Made by a program: the position numbers and the translations under genes. A stretch of 64,000 bases of DNA, taken from NCBI GenBank assembly GCA_032433765.1, contig JAVIAB010000025.1:35548782-35612781 (forward strand). The letters run 5' to 3'. Positions 43,286 through 53,154 of this stretch are shown here, in pieces. Numbering within the stretch: the stretch's first letter is position 1; each line of letters begins with the position of its first letter. The stretch is from Megaustenia siamemsis. Taxonomy: Eukaryota > Mollusca > Gastropoda > Stylommatophora > Ariophantidae. The notes below the pieces were generated by a model. The model was given only the letters and a program-made list of their open reading frames with translations. It was not told the DNA's origin and made no database searches.

Positions 43286-43706
43286 TTCTCGTGTATTTTC
43301 ACACTCGACAGGAAATGTAGTTAAGGGGATAACCATTCATGTCATTTGTGTAAATGGAAGGGCTGCTGTCCCCAGGATCCCCACCTCACTAGGACTGATG
43401 CTCTAGGTTCCTCGAGCTGCCTAGCTAGTGGAAACTAGCCCAGATTCAACAGCACACAGCCGTGCGCGATTGCAATCTCGGCACTAAGAACATCAGGTGT
43501 TACCTTGGTCCGACCACGCATCTTCCACCCCTCTGATGTTGCGTTCAAACAATGACATAATGGGAGGTATCAGCACAGTACCCAAAGACTACTATGCCAT
43601 GTAGCCGACATGACACAGTCTGTGCTGCTAGAGCAGGCAACACAGGAGCTGAACCTAGGATGACACGAGCAGTCACGTCTTAATCATTGGCAACAATCAG
43701 ACAGTT
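43286..43706. repeat. Direct repeat flanking LINE-gamma cluster, right copy
   Basis: See 35,345-35,777. After GACAGTT this copy continues as CCTTCTCAAAATATACAC, the apparent uninterrupted flank. Confidence 0.92.
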
Positions 43707-43709
43707 CCT

Positions 43710-43984
43710 TCTCAAAATATACACTAGTATTTCTGAGAAAGCGGCCACTAGAACGTCATAAAACTAATAAATAGTATATAAAGCACTTGCTACCGTAATA
43801 TTATAAGAGTACCTAAGTTTGCATATCACTTTAAAAAACATTTTCTTAAAAGTACGTATGTTTAAATATTTAAAAAAGAATCTATATACAATGTATCACA
43901 AAATGCACTAGGATTAAACATTATCAATCAAAGTTTATGCGCATTTAATTTACGATGCAAATGGGAATATTATTTTATATTAAT
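43710..43984. other. AT-rich DNA, no gene recognised
   Basis: Unique AT-rich sequence between the LINE cluster and the duplicated segment. Confidence 0.5.
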
Positions 43985-44789
43985 TTTTTTAAGTATTATT
44001 TTCCTTGTTTATTAAGGGAAGTCACTGCAAACATTTCGTAAAGTACAAGTTATTGTTCGTAGGGGTAATTCCTTTAACTTTTTAGACAGTTCATAACATT
44101 CAGTAATATATTAATCATTAGTCATGTTTAGCAATGCATATAGATTTAAATTAATGCGATAAATTTATAAATAAATGTACTTCGAAGTTTTGTGCAAATA
44201 ATATGAAATTAATTTGTTTTAAATGTTAGCAATTAAAAATTATCTAGTATGCATAAAATTCAATTAGAACTCCATGATTTCTCTCAAAATGGCGCCATTG
44301 TAAACAAAATATTAATCATTAGACATGTTTAGCAATGCATATAGATTTAAATTAATGTCATAAATAAATGTGCTTCTAAGTTTTGTGCACATTATTGAAA
44401 ATTAATTTGTTTTTAAATGGAAGCAATTTAAAATTATTTAGAGTACATAAAATTCAACAACAAATCCATGATAGTTCTTAAAATAATGTTGTATATTGTA
44501 TGTAAACAATATATTTTACTTTCATCGTATCCCCACAAAATGCAGAGTGGGTAGTCAAAATTAATTTATATTTTCAGGAACATGAAGGCCATATCATTTC
44601 AGGTTCTCTAATAGAATAACTTAGAATATCTTCAAATGTTGTTTAAGATGAATTTTGTAAATACAATTTACACAGTTCAAGGTACTTCAATCTGTTTATT
44701 GAAAATGAATTAATATTCATTCATTATTAATCATTGTTTATTTGTCATGATTCTAACTTACAAAAGAATTAAGTAAGTTTGCCACAGGC

Positions 44790-44791
44790 AA

Positions 44792-44872
<81 letters not shown>
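44790..44872. repeat. (CA)n(TA)n microsatellite
   Basis: CACACACA followed by about 30 TA dinucleotides; a second broken TA run lies at 44,894-44,930. Confidence 0.95.
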
Positions 44873-44876
<4 letters not shown>

Positions 44877-45466
44877 TCAGTAATAAATATAATATACATA
44901 TATATATATATGTATATATATATATTTATGTATATTTATGTTAATACGATTATAATATCATTATAATATTACAAATAATAATAAGAATTACCTTAAGCTA
45001 CCCATTGTTATTTTTAAATTAATCAAATTAAATGAAACCATTAATAGCTCTCTCAAACACACATTATGATTATCTTTGCAGTTACAATAAATTACAGTTC
45101 TGGATAAAAATGGATTACAAGTTGTGCCTTAATAGACATTCTTATTGAAGAGCTGCGTAGTACTTTTTAAAATCTCTCTTCTGTAATAATTTCACTCATC
45201 ATTTATGATCTTATTTTAATTTCTAGAAATAATATAAGGGCCTTTAAAATTGGTTGATGAGATGAAGAAGCTACCATGATCTCTCACAACTTTATGCTAT
45301 ATTTCACTCTATAGAATGTCAAATTAATGATTCTATACATTGTGTCATATTACACATTAATTTATTATAAATATTAGTAATATATATGTGTGTATGTCTG
45401 TCTGTCTGTCTCTCTGATAGAGATTCCCAGCAAACTATGTTTAATATTGCTGTTTTTGTCTTGCAG

Positions 45467-45561
45467 GTTTTGCCCACTTCTTGGCCAGGCGCAATCCGTT
45501 TAGCCGCAGACTAAGTCTTTCAGGTTATATTAGACCGTGATTGTTATCCAAAATTAAAAGT
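45467..45561 (+). pseudogene. Decayed exon-like block (copy in segment A)
   Basis: 95 bp between TTGTCTTGCAG and GTAAGT, homologous to the block at 47,576-47,670. A TAA stop replaces CAA in the frame that is open in the other copy, so this copy cannot code in that frame. Confidence 0.55.
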
Positions 45562-46158
45562 GTAAGTTACTTTTGCTTTATAAATTGAACATATGTGTAA
45601 TTATTGTTGTCTTCTTGGATTTCCAGTTCTATGGCCGCTGTTTGTTGTCAGTACATGTTCTAATTATTCTTTGATCTTTGCTGTCAATATTTATGCCATC
45701 TACAATTTGTATTATTTCTTGTGCTTTACTTTATCAAATGCTTTGGTATAATCTATAAAACATAGGTATAGATCTTTTTAGATAGTTTTTAAAAGTATTA
45801 TTTTCTTTGTTTATTATAAGAAGTCACTGCCAATTTAATTTTTCTTTAAGTTATTGTTAGTAGAGGTAATTGCTTTAACCTTTTAGACAGTTCTTAATAT
45901 TCTGTAAAATATTAATTATTAGACATGTTTAGCAATTGATGTAGATTTAAATTAATCAATAAATAAATGTGCTTCTAAATGTTTATGCAAATTATATGAG
46001 ACCATATTATTTCAGGTTCTCAAATGGAATACCTTAGAATATCTTCAAATAGTGAATAGATGCATTTTATAAATAATATTATACAATTCAAGCTACATAA
46101 ATCTTTATATTGAAAATGAATTAATATTCATTCATTATTATTCAATGTCTATTTGCCA

Positions 46159-46315
46159 TGAAGGACGAAGAGATAGAGGGAATCAAAGAGAAAAGATACC
46201 AGACAGCTTAAGAGAATGGCTTGGCTGAAGGTCAACAACAGAAATAACTGTCAAGATCAAAAGTTGTGGAGAGACATGATCACCTAGAAAGCAGGCCTGG
46301 TACTTAATGATGATG
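46159..46315 (+). pseudogene. 3' end of a LINE (eta) with (GAT)n tail, plus copy
   Basis: Plus-strand relative of 32,252-32,440, ending in TTAATGATGATGATTTG. Terminal LINE region with broken frame (EGIKEKRYQTA, then stop). The insertion interrupts the segment-B sequence ATTTGCCATGA / TTGTCATGATTC, consistent with a TTTGYCATGA-type target-site duplication of about 10 bp. Confidence 0.65.
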
Positions 46316-46928
46316 ATTTGTCATGATTCTAACTTCAAAAAGAGCTATGTAAGTTCGCCACAGATAAAAATTATAAATTTGTCATTCCAACATTACAAAT
46401 AGTAATAAGAATTACCTTAAGCTACCAATTGTTATGTTAAAATTAAATTAATTAAATGAAATAAGTAATATTAATAGCGCTCTCACACATACATTATTTT
46501 TGCAGTCACAATTAATACAGTTCTGGATAAAAATGGATTAGAAGCTCTATCTTATAGACATTATTATTAAGTTATAGTTAGAGTATAAATAAAAGAGAAA
46601 CTTTTCTTTTAAAAAAGGAAGATAATTATTTTAGTATAAGACAATAAAACAAACTGCTCTCCTTGTTTGTTGGATAAAAACTGACAGTATGTTAATTATA
46701 TTATTAATTCTAAACTTTGTTTTCTCACAATCATATTTGGTTTGATTGAGGACAGCATTGTTAAAAATTAAATATAAAATAAAAATGAAGAAAGGTGTTC
46801 CATGTTCTGGGAGCTGGAGAAACTAAAACAGGATATAAACAAACTGCTAAATTTAAGTTTTAAACTTTACCCTATATGTGTGAAATTAACAACCTGTCAT
46901 CTATTACATTTAATTGACAGTTTTAAAG

Positions 46929-47135
<207 letters not shown>

Positions 47136-47575
47136 CTATGCCAATGTGAAAAGAAAAAAGAGCTCTACAGATAATTTATGTAAATTGTTCAGTAGGTATT
47201 TTTTTTTTAAAAGTATCCCAAAATTGCCAAAAAATTAAACACCAGCTTTGTTGAAGTGCGGCACAGTACTTTTCAAAATCTCTCTTCAGTAATGATTTCG
47301 CTCATCATTAATGCTCTTTTAATTTCTAGAAATCATATAAGGGAATTCAAAATTGGTTGATGAGATGTTAAAGCTACCACGATTTCTTACAAATTTATGC
47401 TATATTTCACTCTAAAGAGTGTCAGATTAGTGATTCTATTAATTTTGTTATTTTACACATTAATTTATTACAAATATTAGTAATATGTATGTGTGTATGT
47501 CTGTCTGTCTGTATCTCTGTCTCTGATAGCATTTCCCAGCAAACTTTGTGTAATGTTGCTGTTGCTATATTGCAG

Positions 47576-47670
47576 GTTTTGCCCACTTCTTGGCCAGGCA
47601 TGATCCGTTTAGCCTCAGATCAAGTCTTTCAGGTTATATTAGACCATGATTGCCATCCAAGATTAAAAGC
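47576..47670 (+). CDS. Candidate 95-bp exon (possible FBXL7-like gene)
   Basis: Bounded by a splice-acceptor-like GCTATATTGCAG and donor-like GTAAGT, open in one frame: VLPTSWPGMIRLASDQVF then QVILDHDCHPRLKA. The W-x-x-x-I-R-L-x-x-D-x-x-x-x-V-L spacing resembles the segment between the F-box and first leucine-rich repeats of FBXL7-type proteins, but the match is short and weak. It lies upstream of two stronger FBXL7-like blocks on the same strand (49,171 and 52,471). The phase at the 3' end does not join directly to the 52,471 exon, so at least one more exon would be needed. It could also be unrelated duplicated intronic DNA. Confidence 0.35.
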
Positions 47671-47777
47671 GTAAGTCACTTTTGCTTCATAAATTGAACA
47701 TATCTGTAATTGTTGTTGTTTTGTGGACACCGCAAACATTTGTACTCAGATTTTTTTCTTTAAAATTATTTATTACA

Positions 47778-48087
47778 TTAACTCTTTCCAAATGTTTCGC
47801 CACACTGTACGCCAATGCGAATCCGGCAACGTACATTTCACCGTGTAGTGCGCTATGCTCACTTTGATTAGTGTGAGCGCCATCAAACCATATTCTTTTT
47901 ACATGTCTTATATCATCTGGATATTGGTGAAATCTTATATCTTGTTCAATTATATAAAGATTCATATATAATATGTTATATGTTACATGAATATAAATAT
48001 ACAGAGTGATTCTTAAAACCATGAACAATTTGTCTCTGAAATCTCTTCTGTTGCTTCAATAAAAAGCTTCTGTACAGAAAGAGTTAA
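47778..48087. mobile_element. piggyBac-type MITE, copy 1
   Basis: 310 bp from TTAA to TTAA. Left end TTAACTCTTTCCAAATG; right end, read inward on the other strand, TTAACTCTTTCTGTACAG, giving inverted termini with a shared TTAACTCTTTC. TTAA at both outer ends is the target preference and duplication of piggyBac elements. There is no convincing transposase; the minus frame across it has no recognised motif. Confidence 0.65.
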
Positions 48088-48779
48088 CCAAAAAAGTGCA
48101 GTATAGACATGTTTTTTTTCCGCGTTTGCAGCTTTCACCTAAGGCGAAGTCCCTATAGCCTAGGAACTGAATTTTGCATGTTAATTCATTTTACCCTGGC
48201 AGCCATGTGCACAGTGGCCCCTCACCAATCAGGCAGATAACTCCATCTTCAGAGGTACTCATATTTCTTCTGTTGATGTGTAATTGACGTTTCAAGCCAG
48301 GCCTCACTGTTGAGACCAGGGATGGTTGCCACAGATAGATATCACAAATTAAAAATTCCCAACTTGTACATTCGGATTTGAACTAACAACCTCTCTGTGT
48401 CAAAACTGCCATAACTTTAGATTGAAAAGTTCCTCTTCAAGCAAATTCCACAGAGAATTATGAATTGTTTTAGGCTCAAAACTTTCCACTGTGAGAATTT
48501 CAATCACAGCTTATAGCTTCTGACACATATTCAGTGCATCCCCAATTTTGATAACTAATACAAGGAAGCATGTGACACCAGACTGTGGAACCTTTTTTTT
48601 TTGGAAGAGCAAAAAAAAAAAAATAAATAAATAAAAAATCTTGCTTTACATTGGAAACAATACATTTTATAAAAATGTTGCAGTGCAGATAGAATTTCAC
48701 AGCTTATCAGTTTAAAATTCTTTCTTTAGAGAGCTAAGTATAAAATTTATTTGACATTTTCATTTATGTTATTCATTAA

Positions 48780-48846
48780 GTGCTGTTTCCATATCCAAAG
48801 TTGGCCACCATGGAGCACCTTTCTGATCTGTCTCTTACTTTGATGT
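48780..48846 (-). repeat. LINE-delta 3' tail fragment joined to tRNA-like head
   Basis: AGTGCTGTTTCCATATCCAA, GGCCACCATGGAGCACC and TGTCTCTTACTTTGATG match the LINE-delta terminus at 23,168-23,240 and 50,708-50,770. The match ends abruptly at 48,846, where the tRNA-like sequence starts. Confidence 0.75.
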
Positions 48847-48847
48847 T

Positions 48848-48917
48848 TTAGGGATCGAACCCTACCTCTTGTCCTTTGTAGTCCAGTTCACTAACCACCG
48901 AGCCATCGCGGTTTCCC
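48848..48917 (-). ncRNA. tRNA-derived SINE head
   Basis: On the minus strand: GGGAAACCGCGATGGCTCGG, GGTTAGTGAACTGG and GGTAGGGTTCGATCCCT. TGGCTCGGTGG fits the RNA polymerase III A box with one mismatch and GGTTCGATCCC fits the B box with one mismatch; AGGG/CCCT would form the T stem. The anticodon arm is not well formed, so it is a tRNA-derived element and not a working tRNA. In this orientation a LINE-delta tail follows directly. Confidence 0.6.
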
Positions 48918-49170
48918 ATTTCTTTGGTAAAGCTATGAATATTGATTTTAATAGGCCATCTGGTATATTTCACCTATTATAGATTTGCATTCACATGGAG
49001 CATAAAATAAATAAATATTCAGTTAATAAATAATATTCTTTACAATAAATAAATATTCAGTAAATATTCAAATATTCAGTTTATCTGTTTAAAACTTGTT
49101 TTCTTTGTAAGTTTAATTATTCTCTTTATGTCATGTTATTAAACAATTTTAAAATTATTCCTTCGACAAG
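48918..49170. other. AT-rich DNA, no gene recognised
   Basis: Contains repeated AATAAATATTCAGT motifs at 49,010-49,080. This would be intron if the flanking exon calls are right. Confidence 0.5.
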
Positions 49171-49240
49171 CTTTCGAGAACTGAGTCTGAGTGATTGCAA
49201 AAGTGTAGCTGATCTAGGCATGCAAGAGTGGTCAAATTAC
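49171..49240 (+). pseudogene. FBXL7-like leucine-rich-repeat exon, frameshifted
   Basis: After an acceptor-like CCTTCGACAAG, the frame reads FRELSLSDCKSVADLGMQE, a leucine-rich repeat in the F-box/LRR style (L-x-L-x-x-C/D-x-x-V-x-D-x-G-L) and close to the pattern of the corresponding FBXL7 repeat. Then WSNY and GTAAGA could be a donor; alternatively, with a one-base shift near 49,228, the sequence continues as VVKLRKTIHNLIVAI, which fits the next part of the repeat (KL...L..L.IA). The second reading implies a frameshift and retained coding homology past the apparent donor. The remaining upstream LRR exons are not found. Confidence 0.6.
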
Positions 49241-49670
49241 GTAAGACAATACATAACCTCATTGTGGCAATTGTAAAAGATAATGGAGGATTTTACATTC
49301 TAATGTCTCTTTATTTTTTAAAGTTGGGCGGTTTTGGGAAAAATATGTTAGTACTCATATAATTTCATGACTGTCTTAATTCTAATGCCCTGGAGTGCCA
49401 TCAGATGGCACACAGGGTTTTTGATGTACTTTGTCATATGTCCTTATTCTGGCCGAGCTTCTCAATCTTCGCTAAAATTCTACCTTACTCAACATTGAAA
49501 AAAAAGTATATACCCAAGGTAGTATAGCAATTATTGAAAAGACACCGCTTGGAGAATAAGTACCATCTTGTACCAGCTCACCAACCACCTGCATTTACAA
49601 GTTTAACAGCCAAATATTTGGAATAAAATATATTGGTCTACGTGTAATGTGTAACATGCTATTTTTATCA

Positions 49671-50775
49671 CCACAAACATTTGTACTCAGATTTTTTTTT
49701 AAAAATGATTTATTACATAAACTCTTTCCATACGTTGCCGCACTGTGCGCCAATGTAATTCTGGTAACATACATTTCGCCATACAGTGCGCAACGTTCAA
49801 TTTGATTAGTGTGAGCGCCATCAAACCATATTCTTTTTACATGTCTTATATCATCTGGATATTGGTGAAATCTTATATCTTGTTCAATTATCTAAACATT
49901 CATATATAATATGTTATATGTTAGATGAATATAAATATATAGATTGATTCTTAAAACCATGAACAATTTTGTCTCTGAAATCTCTTCTGTTGCTTCAATA
50001 AAAAGCTTCCATACGGAAAGATTTAACCAAAAAAGTACAGTATAGACATATTTTTTTTTTCTGCGTTCGCAGCTTTCACCTCAGGCGAAGTCCCTATAGC
50101 CTAAGAACTGAATTTTGGATGTTAATTCATTTCACACTGGCAGCCATGTGCATAGGGGTCCCCCGTCACTCAGGCAGATAACTCCATCTTCAGAGGTATT
50201 CATATTTTTTCTGTTGTGTAATTGACGTGTGAAGCCAGGTCTCACTGTTGAGACCAGGGGTGGTTGCCACTGAGAGAAATCACAAATAAAAATCCCAACT
50301 TGTACAGTCGGATTTGAACTAACAAGCTCTCTGTGTCAAGACTGCCATAACATGAGATTGAAAACTTCCTTTTCAAGCAAGTTCCACAGAGCATTGTGAA
50401 TTGCTTTAGGCTCAAAACTTTCCACTGTGAGAATTTCAATCACAGCTTATAGCTTCTGACACGTATTCAGTGCATCCACAATTTTGATAACTAATACAAG
50501 GAAGCATGTGACACCAGACTGTGGAAACATGTTTTTGAAAGAGCAAAAAAAAAAAATAAAAAATTAATCTTGCTTTACATTGGAAACAATACATTTTATA
50601 AAAATTGTGCAGTATAGATAGACTTTCACAGCTTATCAGTTTAAAATTGTTTCTATAGAGTGCTAAGTATAAATTTTATTTGACATTTTCATTTATGTCA
50701 TTCATTAAGTGCTGTCTCCGCATCCAAAATTGGCTACCGTGGAGCATCTTTCTGCTCTGTCTCTTGCTTTAATGA
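49671..50775. repeat. ~1.05-kb direct duplication, copy 2
   Basis: Second copy, continuing at its right end into a much longer LINE-delta on the minus strand rather than into the tRNA-like head. The 430 bp before it (49,241-49,670) contain no recognisable gene. Confidence 0.9.
49718..50026. mobile_element. piggyBac-type MITE, copy 2
   Basis: 309 bp. Left end TAAACTCTTTCCATACG (first T of TTAA region mutated), right end read inward TTAAATCTTTCCGTATG. The termini pair better with each other than in copy 1 (CTTTCC-A/G-TA-C/T-G). As it lies in the duplicated segment, it is one insertion that was duplicated with its flank. Confidence 0.62.
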
Positions 50776-52153
50776 TGAAGATTATCATAGGCTGATGTTA
50801 CCATCTTTTGATGTTGCTTGTCCATATTAGTCTTGGTCTATATCTCTCTCTCTTTTACCTTGCATTTTCCCTTCCAAGATTACTTTTAGTAGACCATAGT
50901 GTCCGTTAACATGTTTCAAAAATCTCATTTGTCTTGTTTGAATTGTGTTTGGTAGTTCTTTTTAAATTTTTAGTTGTTTTAAGACTTCATTTGTTTGTCA
51001 ATCCAAATCATTGGACGGTTATCACCACTATTGTCGAACAAGGAAATATGAGAGGTAAAATGAGCACTATACAATACAATCTTCATCCCAACATTGTGCT
51101 ACCAATGCCAGACCTGGACCCTAGATGCAAGAACAATAATAAAAATAACCTCTACTAAGATGAAATGTGTCAGACAAATGACAGGAAACAATCTGAAAGA
51201 TAAGATCAGAAATGAAGAACTGAGGTGAAAACTAGAAATAGCTCCTGACATAGAATATATAAAGAAACAACAGATAACATTTTTTGACCACATGACAAAG
51301 CAGAAAAATCAAAACACAACACAACGAGCCTTCAACAAATGTGAGAATACCAGACCCAATGGTCAACCACGAAAAACATGGATGGATGGAATATTAGAAG
51401 CACTAGGAAACATAACAGCAGCCGAGGCGAACAGAAGAGCAAAAGACCACAAATTATATCTCCCCTTGATGCTGAAAGGCAAATGAGGAAGGAAAGACTG
51501 AAGAAGAATTGTTTGTTTCCTTTTCTTTCCTTTCAATTCTTCCTATTCATCTATAAATCCACATCTGAAAAGCTTAAATTTTCTGTTCTGTTTTCTTGTC
51601 TATTGTCCATCTTTCAGCACCATACATGAATGTTAAAAAGATATAACATTTCACTATGCTTAGTTTTAGCCCTGCTTTATTTGTTCTAATGTTAGTATAT
51701 TTTTTATGGCATTAAAATTACTTTTTGCCATTTTCTATTTTCTTTTTTCCTCCAGTTTTACATTTTCCATCACTGGTTATAGTATGTTCAAAGTAGTTGT
51801 AGCTTTGAACTGTCTTCAGGTGTATTTCTTGAAATTTGATATCCACTTGTAGGTTTTGAGTACTTTCTTTGTTTATGATCAAAGTTTGTCTTTTTGATAT
51901 TCATATCTAATCCATATTTTTTGCTTATCATGTTTATCTCATTTAGTAATTTATGTAGATCTTCAGGATTTTCTGCTAGTAATACAGTATCATCAGCATA
52001 TCTTAGGTTACTGACTATCATTCCATTATTGTTTATGTCTGGCATCTTTGTGATGTTTTTAAACATTTTCTCATTGATTAGTTTGAACAAGCTTGGTGAT
52101 AGAATTTGTGTCACTGTTAAAATATTTACATATTTATATATGGCCTGCTTCAA
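50700..52153 (-). pseudogene. LINE-delta with RT YADD motif, interrupted by nested LINE
   Basis: Minus-strand element. The 52,153-51,788 frame reads ILSPSLFKLINEKMF, SNLRYADDTVLLAENPEDLH (intact Y-A-D-D catalytic box, about residues 55-58) and LNEINMISKKYGLDMNIKKT, the RT palm and following region. The sequence continues to the terminal block at 50,950-50,700 and matches 23,143-23,890. A LINE-alpha copy on the plus strand is inserted at 50,999-51,508. The 5' side ends at about 52,153, so the fingers domain and endonuclease are absent. Frames are broken after 51,788. Confidence 0.87.
50999..51508 (+). mobile_element. LINE-alpha insertion nested in LINE-delta, 8-bp duplication
   Basis: 510-bp 5'-truncated LINE-alpha (from AAATCATTGGACGG to GACTGAAGAAGAA). 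TTGTTTGT occurs directly before (50,991-50,998) and directly after (51,509-51,516), and the interrupted LINE-delta sequence resumes as in the uninterrupted copy at 23,455-23,500. Readable terminal block QRAFNKCENTRP and LEALGNITAAEANRRAKDHK at 51,292-51,486. The size of duplication equals that at 3,014/3,810. Confidence 0.85.
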
Positions 52154-52470
52154 AAATGTATTTACACATCTACCATTTTATGTGAAAAGGTAGTGCAGCA
52201 TTGCTTAATTCTGGTCATGACTTTTATAAAAGTCCTGTTGGTCATAAAAAAATATGATCACTAACATCATTATTCCTCCATATATTAAAAGGAATGATGT
52301 TTAATTTGTACATGTTTACTAGTGTTATGTTTATGTACAGTGTTCAAACATTTAAAGAAAAATATTATAATTCTTGACAGATATTTATATGGACTATTTA
52401 CATTTACATATATAATTGCTCACAAAGGCCTGTTATAAACTTTTTACACATTTTTTTCATGTTTACCAAG
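52154..52470. other. No gene recognised
   Basis: AT-rich sequence between LINE-delta and the FBXL7-like exon; it would be intron end. A pyrimidine-rich stretch (CATTTTTTTCATG) lies just before 52,470. Confidence 0.5.
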
Positions 52471-52852
52471 GTGTCAGACCAAGGGGTCATTCACATTACT
52501 AAGAACTACAACAAGCTATGCGACTTCTACACTTGGGCCTGTGAGGCTATCTCAGACATTGGCTTAGATTTTCTGGCACAAAACTGCACAAGACTTTGCT
52601 CGTTGGACATAAGCAAATGGGACATAATAGACGATGGACTGTATGCCTTATCCACTGTCCAAATCTACATAAACTTGAGATGAAGTCATGTGATGTAACA
52701 ACAGACAAAGGAATAGTGATGATTGCTTATAGGTACTCTTCATTTCAGCAGTTGCATGTCCTGGATTGTTGTCTGCCCCTGATGCATATGCTATGGTTAG
52801 AAAGTACTGCAAGAGAGCCATCACAGAACACAAAGATCTGACAATTCTATAA
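52471..52852 (+). pseudogene. FBXL7-like: FBXL7-like F-box/LRR gene, terminal exon with frameshifts
   Basis: After an acceptor-like TTTACCAAG, the frame reads VSDQGVIHITKNYNKL, ACEAISDIGLDFLAQNCTRL and SLDISKWDIIDDGLYALS: three successive LRR-CC repeats of the F-box/LRR family. A deletion near 52,650 shifts the frame; the homology goes on as HCPNLHKLEMKSCDVTTDKG and YRYSSFQQLHVLDCCLP, and after a second shift near 52,780 as AYAMVRKYCKRAITEHK to a TAA at 52,850-52,852. The C-terminal pattern RxYCKRxxxEH is characteristic of FBXL7 proteins, substrate receptors of SCF ubiquitin ligases. Two frameshifts make it a pseudogene, a dead paralog or an assembly-error-bearing gene. Confidence 0.78.
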
Positions 52853-52914
52853 AGCAGCTTTTTATATTAATTTTGTTCTTTTGAGTTGTGTCCAACTTTT
52901 GCAATAGATGAGGA

Positions 52915-53103
52915 TGTTCTAAAAGAGTAACGAGGGTATTCTGAAAGAGTAATGGGGATATTCTAAAAGAGTAATCCGGATATTCTAAAAGAGTAATCCG
53001 GATATTCTAAAAGAGTAATCTGGATATTCTAAAAGAGTAATCTAGATATTCTAAAAGAGTAATCTGGATATTCTAAAAGAGTAATTAGGGTGTTCTAAAA
53101 GAG
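52915..53103. repeat. 22-bp tandem repeat, ~8 copies
   Basis: GGATATTCTAAAAGAGTAAT plus two variable bases; starts at 52,981, 53,003 and 53,025 show the 22-bp period. It lies between the FBXL7-like stop and the 19-bp array and shares GGATATT with the latter. Confidence 0.92.
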
Positions 53104-53154
53104 GCCAAATCAAAAATGAAAGCTAATTTCCAACAACAGGATTCACTTGGGGTC

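Larger units (their letters stand above)
43985..45600 (+). repeat. Duplicated segment A (carries decayed exon-like block)
   Basis: Collinear with 45,780-47,700: AAGTATTATTTTCCTTGTTT, TTAGACAGTTC, CATGTTTAGCAAT, GTTCTGGATAAAAATGGATT, AAATCTCTCTTCTGTAAT and CAGGTTTTGCCCACTTCTTG occur in the same order. It contains an internal ~201-bp tandem duplication (44,111 and 44,312) and a CA/TA microsatellite. Confidence 0.88.
47725..48855. repeat. ~1.05-kb direct duplication, copy 1
   Basis: Collinear with 49,671-50,775 at high similarity: ACATTTGTACTCAGATTTTT, GTGAGCGCCATCAAACCATA, CTTTCACCTAAGGCGAAGTC and ACAGACTGTGGA-type stretches recur in order. It includes the piggyBac-type MITE and, at its right end, the last ~66 bp of a LINE-delta tail. 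Confidence 0.9.

Noticed and set aside
35345..43706. Flanking direct repeats as LTRs of one retrotransposon
   Set aside because: The interior is made of LINE ORFs with poly(A); there is no gag-pol, primer-binding site or polypurine tract, and no clear TG...CA ends.
48848..48917. Functional tRNA gene
   Set aside because: A- and B-box-like motifs are present, but the anticodon arm and acceptor stem do not fold properly.
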